Source: Sphingopyxis sp. BSN-002 (GTDB taxonomy: Bacteria; Pseudomonadota; Alphaproteobacteria; Sphingomonadales; Sphingomonadaceae). Taken from it: DNA of 64,000 nucleotides. Both the position numbers and the translations under genes were made by a program. The stretch spans positions 930,001 to 994,000 of the forward strand of contig NZ_CP091804.1 in assembly GCF_022024275.1 (NCBI RefSeq), given 5' to 3'. The notes beneath the pieces were generated by a model. The model ran no database searches. It was not told the DNA's origin and saw nothing but the letters and a program-made list of their open reading frames with translations. This document shows positions 56,945 through 64,000 of the stretch, piece by piece (within the stretch, counting starts at the first letter, position 1; each line of letters begins with the position of its first letter).

Positions 56945-57327
56945 GAGCCAGAGGGTCTGTAAGCCGGGTTCTGTCCACCCCTTTCGGGGATAGGCGATCA
57001 TTCCTCTAGGCGTGCGGTTACCCGAACGCTCAAGCAGTCAACCCGGACGGCGGGGCCGGAACCAGCCCTGGTTTCCCGTGCCATCCCTATTCGACCTTGC
57101 TCCCGGTGGGGTTTGCCGTGCCGCGTCCGTTACCGTCCGCGCGGTGCGCTCTTACCGCACCCTTTCACCTTTCGCCGGGCCGAAGCCTTTGGCGGTCTGC
57201 TCTCTGTGGCACTTTCCCTGACTCCGGCTTCCCGGAGCCGCCGGACGTTATCCGGCACCGTGGTTTCCATGGAGCCCGGACTTTCCTCCCCCGCTTGCGC
57301 GGCGGCGATCGCCCGACCCTCTGGCTG
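56945..57327 (-). ncRNA. rnpB: RNase P RNA (class A)
   Basis: On the minus strand, the conserved 5' element GAGGAAAGTCCGGGCTCC lies at 57288-57271 and the 3' element ACAGAACCCGGCTTACAGAC near 56957-56976. The ends pair as P1 (CAGCCAGAGGGTC with GACCCTCTGGCTC). TATAAT at 57333-57338 is an apt -10 box a few bases before the 5' end. It is the catalytic RNA that trims tRNA 5' ends. End coordinates are accurate to a few bases only. Confidence 0.95.
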
Positions 57328-57362
57328 GAGGCATTATAGGCGTTGCCGCCGGCTTTGACGAG

Positions 57363-58052
57363 TCAATTGCCCTCGGGCTGCGGCAGCAGCAGCGCGAGCA
57401 GGATCGCGCGGCATTCGCCGTCGATCGTGCCGTCGATCAGTTCGGTGCGAAAGCGGCGCTGGAAGGCGACGGTGGCTGCAAAACCGTCGGTCACGTCATA
57501 GCCGAAACGTTCGAGCGCGAGCAGGAAGCCCGCATCGGTCCACAGCGGGTCGGTCAGCTTTTTCGTCGGTCGCGGGAGCGCAAGGCGACGGCGGGCCAGT
57601 TCTTCCCAGGGAAAGAGTTCGCCCGGGTCCTGCTTGCGCGTCGGGGCGATGTCCGAATGGCCGACGACATTGCCGCGCGTGATCGCATGGCGATCCTTGA
57701 TCATGTGGACGAGACGGACCACCGAACCGACCTGCGGGTCAGGAAAGGGCACATAGCCCCATTCATGCCCCGGATTGACGATCTCGATCCCGACGCTCGC
57801 CGAATTGATGTCGCTTACCCCGCGCCAGTGCGATTTTCCCGCGTGCCAGGCGCGCTTGTCCTCGGGTACCATATGGGTGATCTGGCCGTCCTCGCTGACG
57901 ACATAGTGCGCCGATACCTTCGCCTCGGGATCGGCAAGCCGATCAATGGCTTCGGCACCGGTCTTCATACCGGTATAATGGAGGACGATCATCGATACGG
58001 GCAACGAACGCTCGTCGAAATTGGGAGACCAGCGTTCGATAAAATCGCTCAT
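57363..58052 (-). CDS. N-acetylmuramoyl-L-alanine amidase (AmpD/AmiD type)
   Basis: The 229-residue protein has an amidase_2 domain with zinc ligands in VLHYTGMKTG, AWHAGKSHW and GHSDIAPTRKQDPGELFPW. A C-terminal peptidoglycan-binding region includes ERFGYDVTDGFAATVAFQRRF. It removes the peptide from muropeptides. There is no signal peptide, so AmpD-like recycling in the cytoplasm is more likely than AmiD-type lipoprotein action, though the binding domain is AmiD-like. Confidence 0.9.
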   Translation of the reverse strand: MSDFIERWSPNFDERSLPVSMIVLHYTGMKTGAEAIDRLADPEAKVSAHYVVSEDGQITHMVPEDKRAWHAGKSHWRGVSDINSASVGIEIVNPGHEWGYVPFPDPQVGSVVRLVHMIKDRHAITRGNVVGHSDIAPTRKQDPGELFPWEELARRRLALPRPTKKLTDPLWTDAGFLLALERFGYDVTDGFAATVAFQRRFRTELIDGTIDGECRAILLALLLPQPEGN

Positions 58053-58120
58053 GCGCCCGGAAAGCCCCGTCCTGTTCCTGCCTTAGCGTCGATTGCGCCA
58101 GCGGGGCGCAAAAAGCAAGG

Positions 58121-58993
58121 TCAGGCGGCGATGGAGCGCGTCGGATCCGGTCGACGGACCTGCTGGTCGGCGGGTTCGTACAAGCCGCGCAGTCGCGGGC
58201 TTGCGACGAACTGGTCGGTCTGCCCGAGCACTGTCTCGCCCGCGCCGAGCACGAGGAAACTTTGCGGCGCAGCCATCGCGCGGAGTTTCGCGAACGCCTT
58301 TTGCCGCATCGGCAACGAGAAATAGAGCAACAGGTTACGGCAGAAGATAAGATCGGCGGCCGATGCGAGAGGCGGGCGGTCGGTGAGCATGTTCTGGACC
58401 GAGAAATCGATCCGGCGACGAAGGTCTGCCTTGGCCAGCCAGCCGCCCTCGGTCTGGTCGAACCAGCGCACCATGCGTTGTACGGGAAGCCCGCGCTGGA
58501 TTTCGAACTGCGTGTAGAGCCCGACGCGCGCGCGGCTGATCGCGTGATAGCTGACGTCGGTTCCGACGATGTCGATCTGCCACCCCGCCCATTTGGCTTC
58601 CTGCTCGGCGAGCAGCATCGCGAGCGAATAGGCTTCCTGCCCCGTCGACACACCGCAATGCCATACAGTCAGCCGCCGCGTCCGCGCGTTGATCTGGCGG
58701 ATATGTTCCAGCGCGGTATTGGCAATATCGTCGAACACGCTGTGTTCGCGATAGAAAAACGTCTCGTTGTTGAGCATCGCATCGACCGTATCATCGAGCA
58801 ACTGGCGGCTGTTCGACGTGACCAGCGCTGCGACAAGCGCGTCGAGGTCGGCGATGCCGTGACGCTGCATCACGGGCTTCAGCGACATTTCGATCCGCCA
58901 GATGCGGTTCGGAGACAGCGTCTGGCCGGTGCGCGATTCGAGCACGCCCATCAGAACGCGATAGGCAGATTCGCTCGCGCTCCCGCCCATCAT
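58121..58993 (-). CDS. cheR: Chemotaxis protein methyltransferase CheR
   Basis: The 290-residue protein has the all-helical N-terminal domain (about 5-80; LNNETFFYREHSVFDDI) and the SAM-binding domain (VWHCGVSTGQEAYSLAM, IVGTDVSYHAISRARVGLYT, ADLIFCRNLLLYFS). It methylates receptor glutamates to adapt the chemotaxis signal. Its start overlaps the cheB stop (ATGA). It is the last gene of the che run. Confidence 0.95.
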   Translation of the reverse strand: MMGGSASESAYRVLMGVLESRTGQTLSPNRIWRIEMSLKPVMQRHGIADLDALVAALVTSNSRQLLDDTVDAMLNNETFFYREHSVFDDIANTALEHIRQINARTRRLTVWHCGVSTGQEAYSLAMLLAEQEAKWAGWQIDIVGTDVSYHAISRARVGLYTQFEIQRGLPVQRMVRWFDQTEGGWLAKADLRRRIDFSVQNMLTDRPPLASAADLIFCRNLLLYFSLPMRQKAFAKLRAMAAPQSFLVLGAGETVLGQTDQFVASPRLRGLYEPADQQVRRPDPTRSIAA

Positions 58994-60102
58994 GGCCGGA
59001 CGCGTCCGTGTATATAGCTGCCAAGCATCAGCGCGATCGCGTCGGGGTTGAGCGTCGCGGTCGCAAGCCCTGCCTTGGCTACAGCGCCCGGCATCCCCCA
59101 GATCACGCAGCTTTCGGGCGCCTGCGCGAAGATCGTGCCGCCTGCGGCCTTGAGTTTTCCCGCGCCGTTCGCGCCGTCGCGGCCCATGCCGCTGAGCACG
59201 ACGGCAACTGCCCCCGCCCCATAGGTTTCGGCGACCGAGGCAAGCATCGGATCGGCCGACGGGCAGCAGCCATTATCGACCGGGCGACGGTCGAGCGCGA
59301 TTTCGCGGTGCCTGCCGATGCCGACAACCGTCAGATGCGCATCACCGGGCGCGAGATAGATATGGTTCGGCTCGACCTTCATTGCCGCAGCAGCGACGCG
59401 GACGGTGCGCTTGGTCATCGTCGCAATCTGCTTTGCATAGAATTCCATGAACGCGTCTGGCAGGTGTTGGGTGAGCAGGATCGGCGCGGTAACCCGCGGG
59501 TCGAGGTGCGTGATAAAGCTGGTAAAGGCGGGAATGCCGCCGGTGGACGCCGCCACTGCGATGCATTCGAGCGTTTGCGCGGTATCGACCGCGACCGGAG
59601 CGGGCGGAACCGGCGGCCGATAGGCGATGCGGCCAACGGCGGGGATTTCGCGCTGCTGACCCAGCGACAGGATGCGCTCGGTCAATATTTCGGCAAAGCG
59701 GCCCGAAAAACTGCCCCGGCCCGGCTTTGCGAGCGTGTCGCTGGCGCCGAGCGCGAGCGCCTCGATTGCCGCAGGTCCGCCCTCGATGCAGTTCGACGAA
59801 AGGATCAGGACGCGCGCGTGCGCCGCACGGTTCAATATGTGCGGCAGCGCATCGATGCCGTTCATCCCCGGCATTTCGACGTCGAGCACGACGACGTCGA
59901 TCGGCTCGCTCGCCAACACCGCAAGCGCCTCGTTCGCCGAGGCAACCGATGCGCAAACCTGGAGCCCTGCCGTCTGGTCGACGATGCGTTCCAGAATGCT
60001 GCGAACGACGAGGCTGTCGTCGACCAGCATCACGCGGACGTTGCGGCCCTCCGGCAGATCGACCCCGGCCGGGTCGGAAATCAGGGATTGGGAGTGCGCC
60101 AC
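58990..60102 (-). CDS. cheB: Protein-glutamate methylesterase CheB
   Basis: The 370-residue protein has an N-terminal receiver (VMLVDDSLVVRSILERI; VVVLDVEMPGMNGIDALPHI) and a methylesterase domain with the catalytic ASTGGIPAF serine, TQHLPDAFMEFYAKQ, and LSGMGRDGANG. It removes methyl groups from receptors when phosphorylated by CheA. The gene is 10 bases after cheY. Confidence 0.96.
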   Translation of the reverse strand: MAHSQSLISDPAGVDLPEGRNVRVMLVDDSLVVRSILERIVDQTAGLQVCASVASANEALAVLASEPIDVVVLDVEMPGMNGIDALPHILNRAAHARVLILSSNCIEGGPAAIEALALGASDTLAKPGRGSFSGRFAEILTERILSLGQQREIPAVGRIAYRPPVPPAPVAVDTAQTLECIAVAASTGGIPAFTSFITHLDPRVTAPILLTQHLPDAFMEFYAKQIATMTKRTVRVAAAAMKVEPNHIYLAPGDAHLTVVGIGRHREIALDRRPVDNGCCPSADPMLASVAETYGAGAVAVVLSGMGRDGANGAGKLKAAGGTIFAQAPESCVIWGMPGAVAKAGLATATLNPDAIALMLGSYIHGRVRP

Positions 60103-60112
60103 CGGAACCGCC

Positions 60113-60487
60113 TCAAGCGACGCCGACGAGCTGCAGCTTTCCTTCGAGCGTTTCGCGGTCGAACGGCTTCATCACATATTCGTCGGCGCCCGCCTCGATC
60201 GCGGCACGGATATGATCGATGCTGTTCTCGGTCGTGCAGAAAACGACGCGCGGGCGCTCGTCAAAGCCGAAGTCGAGGTCATTGAAGGCGGTGAGGAATT
60301 CCATCCCGCTCATCACCGGCATGTTCCAGTCGAGCAGGATCACGTCGGGCCGGTTCGCACGGCAAAAGGTCAGCGCCTCCTGCCCGTCCGCCGCTTCTTC
60401 GACAGAAAATTCCATGGACTCAAGTATATGACGCGCAACCTTGCGAATCACTTTGCTATCATCGACGACCAGACAAGATTTAGACAT
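60113..60487 (-). CDS. cheY: Chemotaxis response regulator CheY
   Basis: The 124-residue receiver has the acidic pair in LVVDDSKVIRKVAR, phospho-acceptor in VILLDWNMPVMSGMEFL, and K in YVMKPFDRETLEGKL. It is a single-domain receiver between cheW and cheB. The DWNMP sequence is typical of CheY-like proteins that act at the flagellar motor. Confidence 0.92.
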   Translation of the reverse strand: MSKSCLVVDDSKVIRKVARHILESMEFSVEEAADGQEALTFCRANRPDVILLDWNMPVMSGMEFLTAFNDLDFGFDERPRVVFCTTENSIDHIRAAIEAGADEYVMKPFDRETLEGKLQLVGVA

Positions 60488-60559
60488 TTGTGCCTCCGAC
60501 CCCCGGGGTTGCCGCCATGCTAGGGCGAAGGGGTGTGCAGGTTGTTAATACGGCGGGCA

Positions 60560-60997
60560 TCACGCGGCCTTAAGCGCAGGCAAGGTGATGAAATGCGACG
60601 GATCGACAACGAGGAGCGACTGCCCCTCATGCTCGATCATGGCCTCGGCAACGCGCGCCCAGCCGGGAAGCAGCTTCCCGGTGATCCGCGTCTCGGGCGC
60701 ATCGATGAAACAGACGTCCTCGATCTCGTCGGCAAGCAACGCATAGCCATGCTCGGCGACATCGACGACGACGACGCGCTGGCCCGGAGCGACGGGCACG
60801 GCGGGCAGGCCCACGACGACGTGCGGGTCGATCAGCGTGAACACCCGGCTGCGCAAGGCAAAGAGCCCCGAAACATGGGGTGGCGCGGCGGGCACCTCGA
60901 CCGGCGTGCCCACGGTGACGACCGAATTGATCGAACGAGAACGAAGCGCGACCCGCGTGTCGGCGATACGCGCGACGAGGTAAAGCTTGTCCATCAT
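60560..60997 (-). CDS. cheW: Chemotaxis coupling protein CheW
   Basis: The 145-residue CheW domain spans almost the whole protein: DKLYLVARIADTRVALRSRS, GLFALRSRVFTLIDPHVVVG, QRVVVVDVAEHGYALLADEI. It links receptors to CheA. ATG 60997 overlaps the cheA stop (ATGA). The longer frame back to 61165 is a shadow of cheA. Confidence 0.92.
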   Translation of the reverse strand: MMDKLYLVARIADTRVALRSRSINSVVTVGTPVEVPAAPPHVSGLFALRSRVFTLIDPHVVVGLPAVPVAPGQRVVVVDVAEHGYALLADEIEDVCFIDAPETRITGKLLPGWARVAEAMIEHEGQSLLVVDPSHFITLPALKAA

Positions 60998-63381
60998 GAG
61001 CGGGCTCCTCCGACGCGGCGGCGGAGCGCCTCGAGCAGCGCGCCGCGATCGTAGCGATAAACCGTGTCGTCGTCGGCGTTCGTCGCGGCGGCCGAATTGC
61101 GCAGGCGGATCACCGGCACCTCGCCGTCTCCGTGCGCGCACGTCCCGCCCTCTTCGGTCAGGCAAAGCAACACGTCGGCGGCTTCGTCCGAACCTTCGGT
61201 CACCACGCGATAGCCCGCATTCTGCAGGATCGGCGTAAGGAAATTGCTGCCCCAGCCGTCATGATCGTCGGCGAGGCGGCAAACCGGCTGGCGCTCCGGC
61301 AAGCCCGCGGTGGCGCCCGAATATTGTTCCATCAGCCAGAAGGGGTCGATCAGTTCGACCGGCTCGCCGCTGACGAGGACGACGCCCGCAATCAGACCCG
61401 GTGCCACGGCGGGCTGGACGAGTTCGGGCAGGCGAACGATGTCGATAACCGCGTCGATCGGATAGCAAAGCACCGACAGTCCGTCGTGGAGACGGAGCAG
61501 CTTCAGCGTGCCTTGATCGCCGGGCAACGCAGCCGCATGAACCGGGAAAATGTCTTCGCCAATCTGCGCCTGGATCCGGCCGGCGCTCTCGAAGAGCGCG
61601 AGCGACGGAACTTCCTCGACACGCTCGATCACCGACAGGCGGACGCCGCGCACGCGGCCGTTCGTATCGCGGAAAAGGAGAAGCTGGGCGGCGTTGCGCT
61701 CGGCGGCGGCGGCGGCTTCGGCCTCGACCGCCTGATCCATCTGGCGGCCGGCCTCCGATGCATCGATCGCGGCGGCGGCAAGGATGCCCTGCACATCGAG
61801 CAACAGGACCGGGCGGCCGTTGTCGGGCAGCGTGGTTCCCGCATAGAGCCCCGTCGCCATGATCATCGGCGCGGCGGGCTTGATCACCAATTCCTCATGA
61901 TCGTGGATCGCCGCGACGCTGAGCGCGTAACTCTGTCCCTGCCCCGGCCGGACAAGAACCAGCGCGCGGTCCTCGACGTCGTCGCGGTGGTCGCGCGCGC
62001 GGCCGAGGATGGCTTCGAGACGCAGCAACGGAAACTGTTCGCCGCGCACGGTGACGAGTTCGCCGCCGCCGACGCGTTCGACGCGTACGGTGTCGCTCGT
62101 CTCGAGCAGGATTTCGCGGACCGAGCCGCGCGGAATGGCAAAATACTGGCCCGCTGCGCGGACCATCAGGCCCGAGATGATCGTCAGCGTCATCGGCACG
62201 CGGAGCACAACCGACAGCCCTCGGCCCTCGTCGTTGCGGAGCTCGACGATCCCGCCGATCTTTTCGACATTCGCCTTGACGATATCCATGCCGACGCCGC
62301 GGCCCGAAATCGCGGTGATCTTTGCCGCGGTCGAAAAGCCGGGGCGGAAGATGAGCTCAAGCTTTTCACGCGGGGTCAGCGTACGCGCGTCGGCGGCCGA
62401 CAGGATCCGAGAGGCCATCGCCTTGGCGACGATCGCATCGGGCGACAGGCCGCGGCCGTCGTCGCGGACCTCGATCTCGATCTGGTTGCCCGACTGGCGC
62501 GCCGAGACGGCAATCGTCGCGGTGACGTCCTTTCCAGCCGCGACACGGTCGTTCAGCCCCTCGATGCCATGGTCGATCGCATTGCGCACGATGTGGATCA
62601 ACGGATCGCGGATATTCTCCATCATTTCGCGATCGAGTTCGACCTCGCCGCCGCTGGTCGCGAAACGGATCTTCTTGCCGAGATCCTGCGCGAGGTCGCG
62701 GACGATGCGCGGGAGCGGAGAGAACAGCTTGTCGATCCGTTGCATGCGCATCTGGCTGACCGACTGGCGCATCCCGGCAATCGAGTCCGACAGCCGGTCG
62801 AATGAGGCTATGAGCGAGGGGGCCGCCCCCGAATCGCGCAGCATCCGGGCGAATTCGTTGCGGGCGAGAACGATGTCGGTCACACCCGTCATCACGCTGT
62901 CGAGCAGCGGCAGCGGCACGCGGATCGACCGCCACCCCTGAAGATCGGCCGTCAGGTCATCTTCGCGGCGGAGCTGGATCTCTCCGGTTTCGGCAGGCAC
63001 CTCCGGGGCATCGCCGCCCACGGAAAGCGCTGAAATGACGTCGGTGTCGTCGCCAGCCGGTTCCGAGCCCTTCTTGCCCAATATCGCACAGAGCTGCGAC
63101 AGGCGGTCGACGATGGCGAGCACGCCGGTGACCAGCGCGGCGTTCGCGGGGCGATTGCCGCGGCGGACCTGATCGAGCGCGTCTTCGGCGGCGTGCGACA
63201 GCGCCGTGACACGCGGCAACGAAAGGAAACCCGAGCTGCCCTTAATCGTGTGGACAAGGCGAAAAATCGCGTCGAGTTGCGCGCGATCGGAGGGGTCAGC
63301 CTCCCACGCGACGAGCGCCCCGCCAGCCTCGGCGAGGATTTCCGCCGTTTCGGCAAGGAAATCGTTCAGCAGATCGTCCAT
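60994..63381 (-). CDS. cheA: Chemotaxis histidine kinase CheA with extra C-terminal domains
   Basis: From ATG 63381 the protein has 795 residues. The Hpt domain carries H44 in LVHTIKGSSGFLSLPRVTAL. The HATPase has IVRNAIDHGIEGLNDR, RDDGRGLS and ISGRGVGMDIVKANVE. A CheW-like P5 domain follows (about 390-540), then a second region of CheW-like character (about 560-685; LLLFRDTNGRVRGVRLSVIE, GEPVELIDPFWLMEQY). At the end is a receiver-like segment (about 690-795; FLTPILQNAGYRVVTEGSDE) that lacks the phospho-acceptor aspartate and the conserved lysine. There is no obvious P2 CheY-binding domain. Standard CheA ends at P5, so this is an extended variant. Confidence 0.93.
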   Translation of the reverse strand: MDDLLNDFLAETAEILAEAGGALVAWEADPSDRAQLDAIFRLVHTIKGSSGFLSLPRVTALSHAAEDALDQVRRGNRPANAALVTGVLAIVDRLSQLCAILGKKGSEPAGDDTDVISALSVGGDAPEVPAETGEIQLRREDDLTADLQGWRSIRVPLPLLDSVMTGVTDIVLARNEFARMLRDSGAAPSLIASFDRLSDSIAGMRQSVSQMRMQRIDKLFSPLPRIVRDLAQDLGKKIRFATSGGEVELDREMMENIRDPLIHIVRNAIDHGIEGLNDRVAAGKDVTATIAVSARQSGNQIEIEVRDDGRGLSPDAIVAKAMASRILSAADARTLTPREKLELIFRPGFSTAAKITAISGRGVGMDIVKANVEKIGGIVELRNDEGRGLSVVLRVPMTLTIISGLMVRAAGQYFAIPRGSVREILLETSDTVRVERVGGGELVTVRGEQFPLLRLEAILGRARDHRDDVEDRALVLVRPGQGQSYALSVAAIHDHEELVIKPAAPMIMATGLYAGTTLPDNGRPVLLLDVQGILAAAAIDASEAGRQMDQAVEAEAAAAAERNAAQLLLFRDTNGRVRGVRLSVIERVEEVPSLALFESAGRIQAQIGEDIFPVHAAALPGDQGTLKLLRLHDGLSVLCYPIDAVIDIVRLPELVQPAVAPGLIAGVVLVSGEPVELIDPFWLMEQYSGATAGLPERQPVCRLADDHDGWGSNFLTPILQNAGYRVVTEGSDEAADVLLCLTEEGGTCAHGDGEVPVIRLRNSAAATNADDDTVYRYDRGALLEALRRRVGGARS

Positions 63382-63493
63382 CGAAGTACCGGTGCGCCCC
63401 AAAATTCGAGGCACCACCATGGCCGACAATGGTTAATGGAGGGTTTGTATTTGGGAGAATCCGCAAGATTCCACCACGAAAATGCGCTGCGGA

Positions 63494-64000
63494 TCAGCGG
63501 CCCTTGAGCACGGCCCCGACCAGCAGCGAGGTCGGCGTTTCGCGTGCCAGCATGACGGTGCCGCCATTCTGCCTCGCCACGGCCTGCACCAGCACCGCGG
63601 GCGCAGTCCGCGAGGTCATCGCCGTCGCGCCTTCGCCCTCTGCCAGGATGCGCTCGACGTCGCCATCGAGGAAGATACGCTCGGCCTCGACATGCAGGGC
63701 GATCTCGATCCCCTCTCCCTGCTTCTCGCAGCCGATATCGAGCCGCCCGCCGCGCACCAGCGCGTCGACAAGAAGCAGCGCGAGGTTGAGGATGATCTTC
63801 ACGGCAGGCTTGGGCAGCGGATCGGCGCCGATCATCCAGTTGAGGTCGATCGCCCGGTCGCCGATGATTCCCTGTATCGCAGACTTCGCCTCGTCGGCAG
63901 GGACGAGCTCTCCGAAGCCGCCCGCCGATCCGAAGGCGAGGCGGAAAAATTTGAGCTTGTTCGCCGAGGTCCGGGCACTTTGTTCGAGCAGATCGATGCA
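63494..64000 (-). CDS. chpT: Histidine phosphotransferase ChpT (partial)
   Basis: The frame is open from the window edge for 168 residues and ends at the TGA at 63494-63496. LLEQSARTSANKLKFFRLAF is typical of the ChpT/HPTransfase fold: a helix-bundle phospho-dimer region, with the phospho-accepting histidine lying further upstream, outside the window. A degenerate ATPase-like domain follows (LNWMIGADPLPKPAVKIILN). ChpT passes phosphate from CckA to CtrA and CpdR. The gene stands 112 bases before cheA on the same strand. The N-terminus is cut off, so start and phospho-site are not visible. Confidence 0.85.
   Translation of the reverse strand, partial: CIDLLEQSARTSANKLKFFRLAFGSAGGFGELVPADEAKSAIQGIIGDRAIDLNWMIGADPLPKPAVKIILNLALLLVDALVRGGRLDIGCEKQGEGIEIALHVEAERIFLDGDVERILAEGEGATAMTSRTAPAVLVQAVARQNGGTVMLARETPTSLLVGAVLKGR

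Overview
The window is a continuous stretch of high-GC chromosome from an alphaproteobacterium. The gene content points to the Sphingomonadales, with a Sphingopyxis-like strain as my best guess. Supporting signs are a CckA-type hybrid kinase and a ChpT-type phosphotransferase, an alphaproteobacterial SOS box (GAAC-N7-GAAC) before recA, the System I cytochrome c maturation operon, paired 'CCGGCGAAGGCCGG'-type intergenic repeats, and many small sphingomonad-style proteins. I see no insertion sequence, integrase, CRISPR array or rRNA. The region is mostly core genome with a few accessory pockets.

Layout. 1-3,970: the tail of an unknown gene, a small acidic protein, leuA behind an apparent leucine leader peptide, a decayed helix-turn-helix gene remnant, a cspA / IF-1 paralogue pair and two tiny proteins. 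3,978-7,067: a palindromic operator, a promoter and a cobalamin riboswitch in front of metE, followed by an overlapping acyl-CoA thioesterase. 7,064-15,576: accessory metabolism, with AraC and GlxA-type regulators, an SDR, a START-like/DUF6445 operon, an esterase, a nitrilase and a nitronate monooxygenase. 15,566-16,854: a coupled pair that encodes a free-standing AHH-type HNH nuclease and an unknown partner. 16,961-24,449: kup, then the tightly overlapping ccmCDEFGHI operon and a YbaN protein. 24,602-32,175: leucine dehydrogenase, tRNA-His, a prolyl hydroxylase-like protein, a SIMPL protein, an ABC-F ATPase, a divergent DUF6456/XRE pair and a glycosyltransferase. 32,179-35,498: yajC-secD-secF and tRNA-Pro. 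35,543-45,103: TSUP permease, EF-hand protein, quinone oxidoreductase, an orphan endolysin-holin cassette, alaS, two secreted proteins, GST and an agmatinase-family enzyme. 45,104-49,102: recA and cckA with an overlapping receiver-only gene. 49,126-58,052: M13 peptidase, DUF2062 protein, smpB, dapA, lytic transglycosylase, greB, RNase P RNA and an amidase. 58,121-64,000: chpT (cut by the window end) - cheA - cheW - cheY - cheB - cheR, all on the minus strand.

How the genes work together. Amino-acid supply is controlled by RNA leaders at both leuA (attenuation) and metE (B12 riboswitch plus a likely repressor site). The ccm genes handle heme delivery and apocytochrome reduction, but ccmA and ccmB are not in the window. 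Two parts of the CckA-ChpT-CtrA phosphorelay are present, and chpT sits directly upstream of the chemotaxis genes, which suggests that motility and cell-cycle signalling are linked. The best candidates for undescribed biology are the AHH nuclease pair, the CheA with an extra CheW-like domain and a degenerate receiver, and the orphan lysis cassette. Family assignments come from reading the protein sequences; no database search was run.
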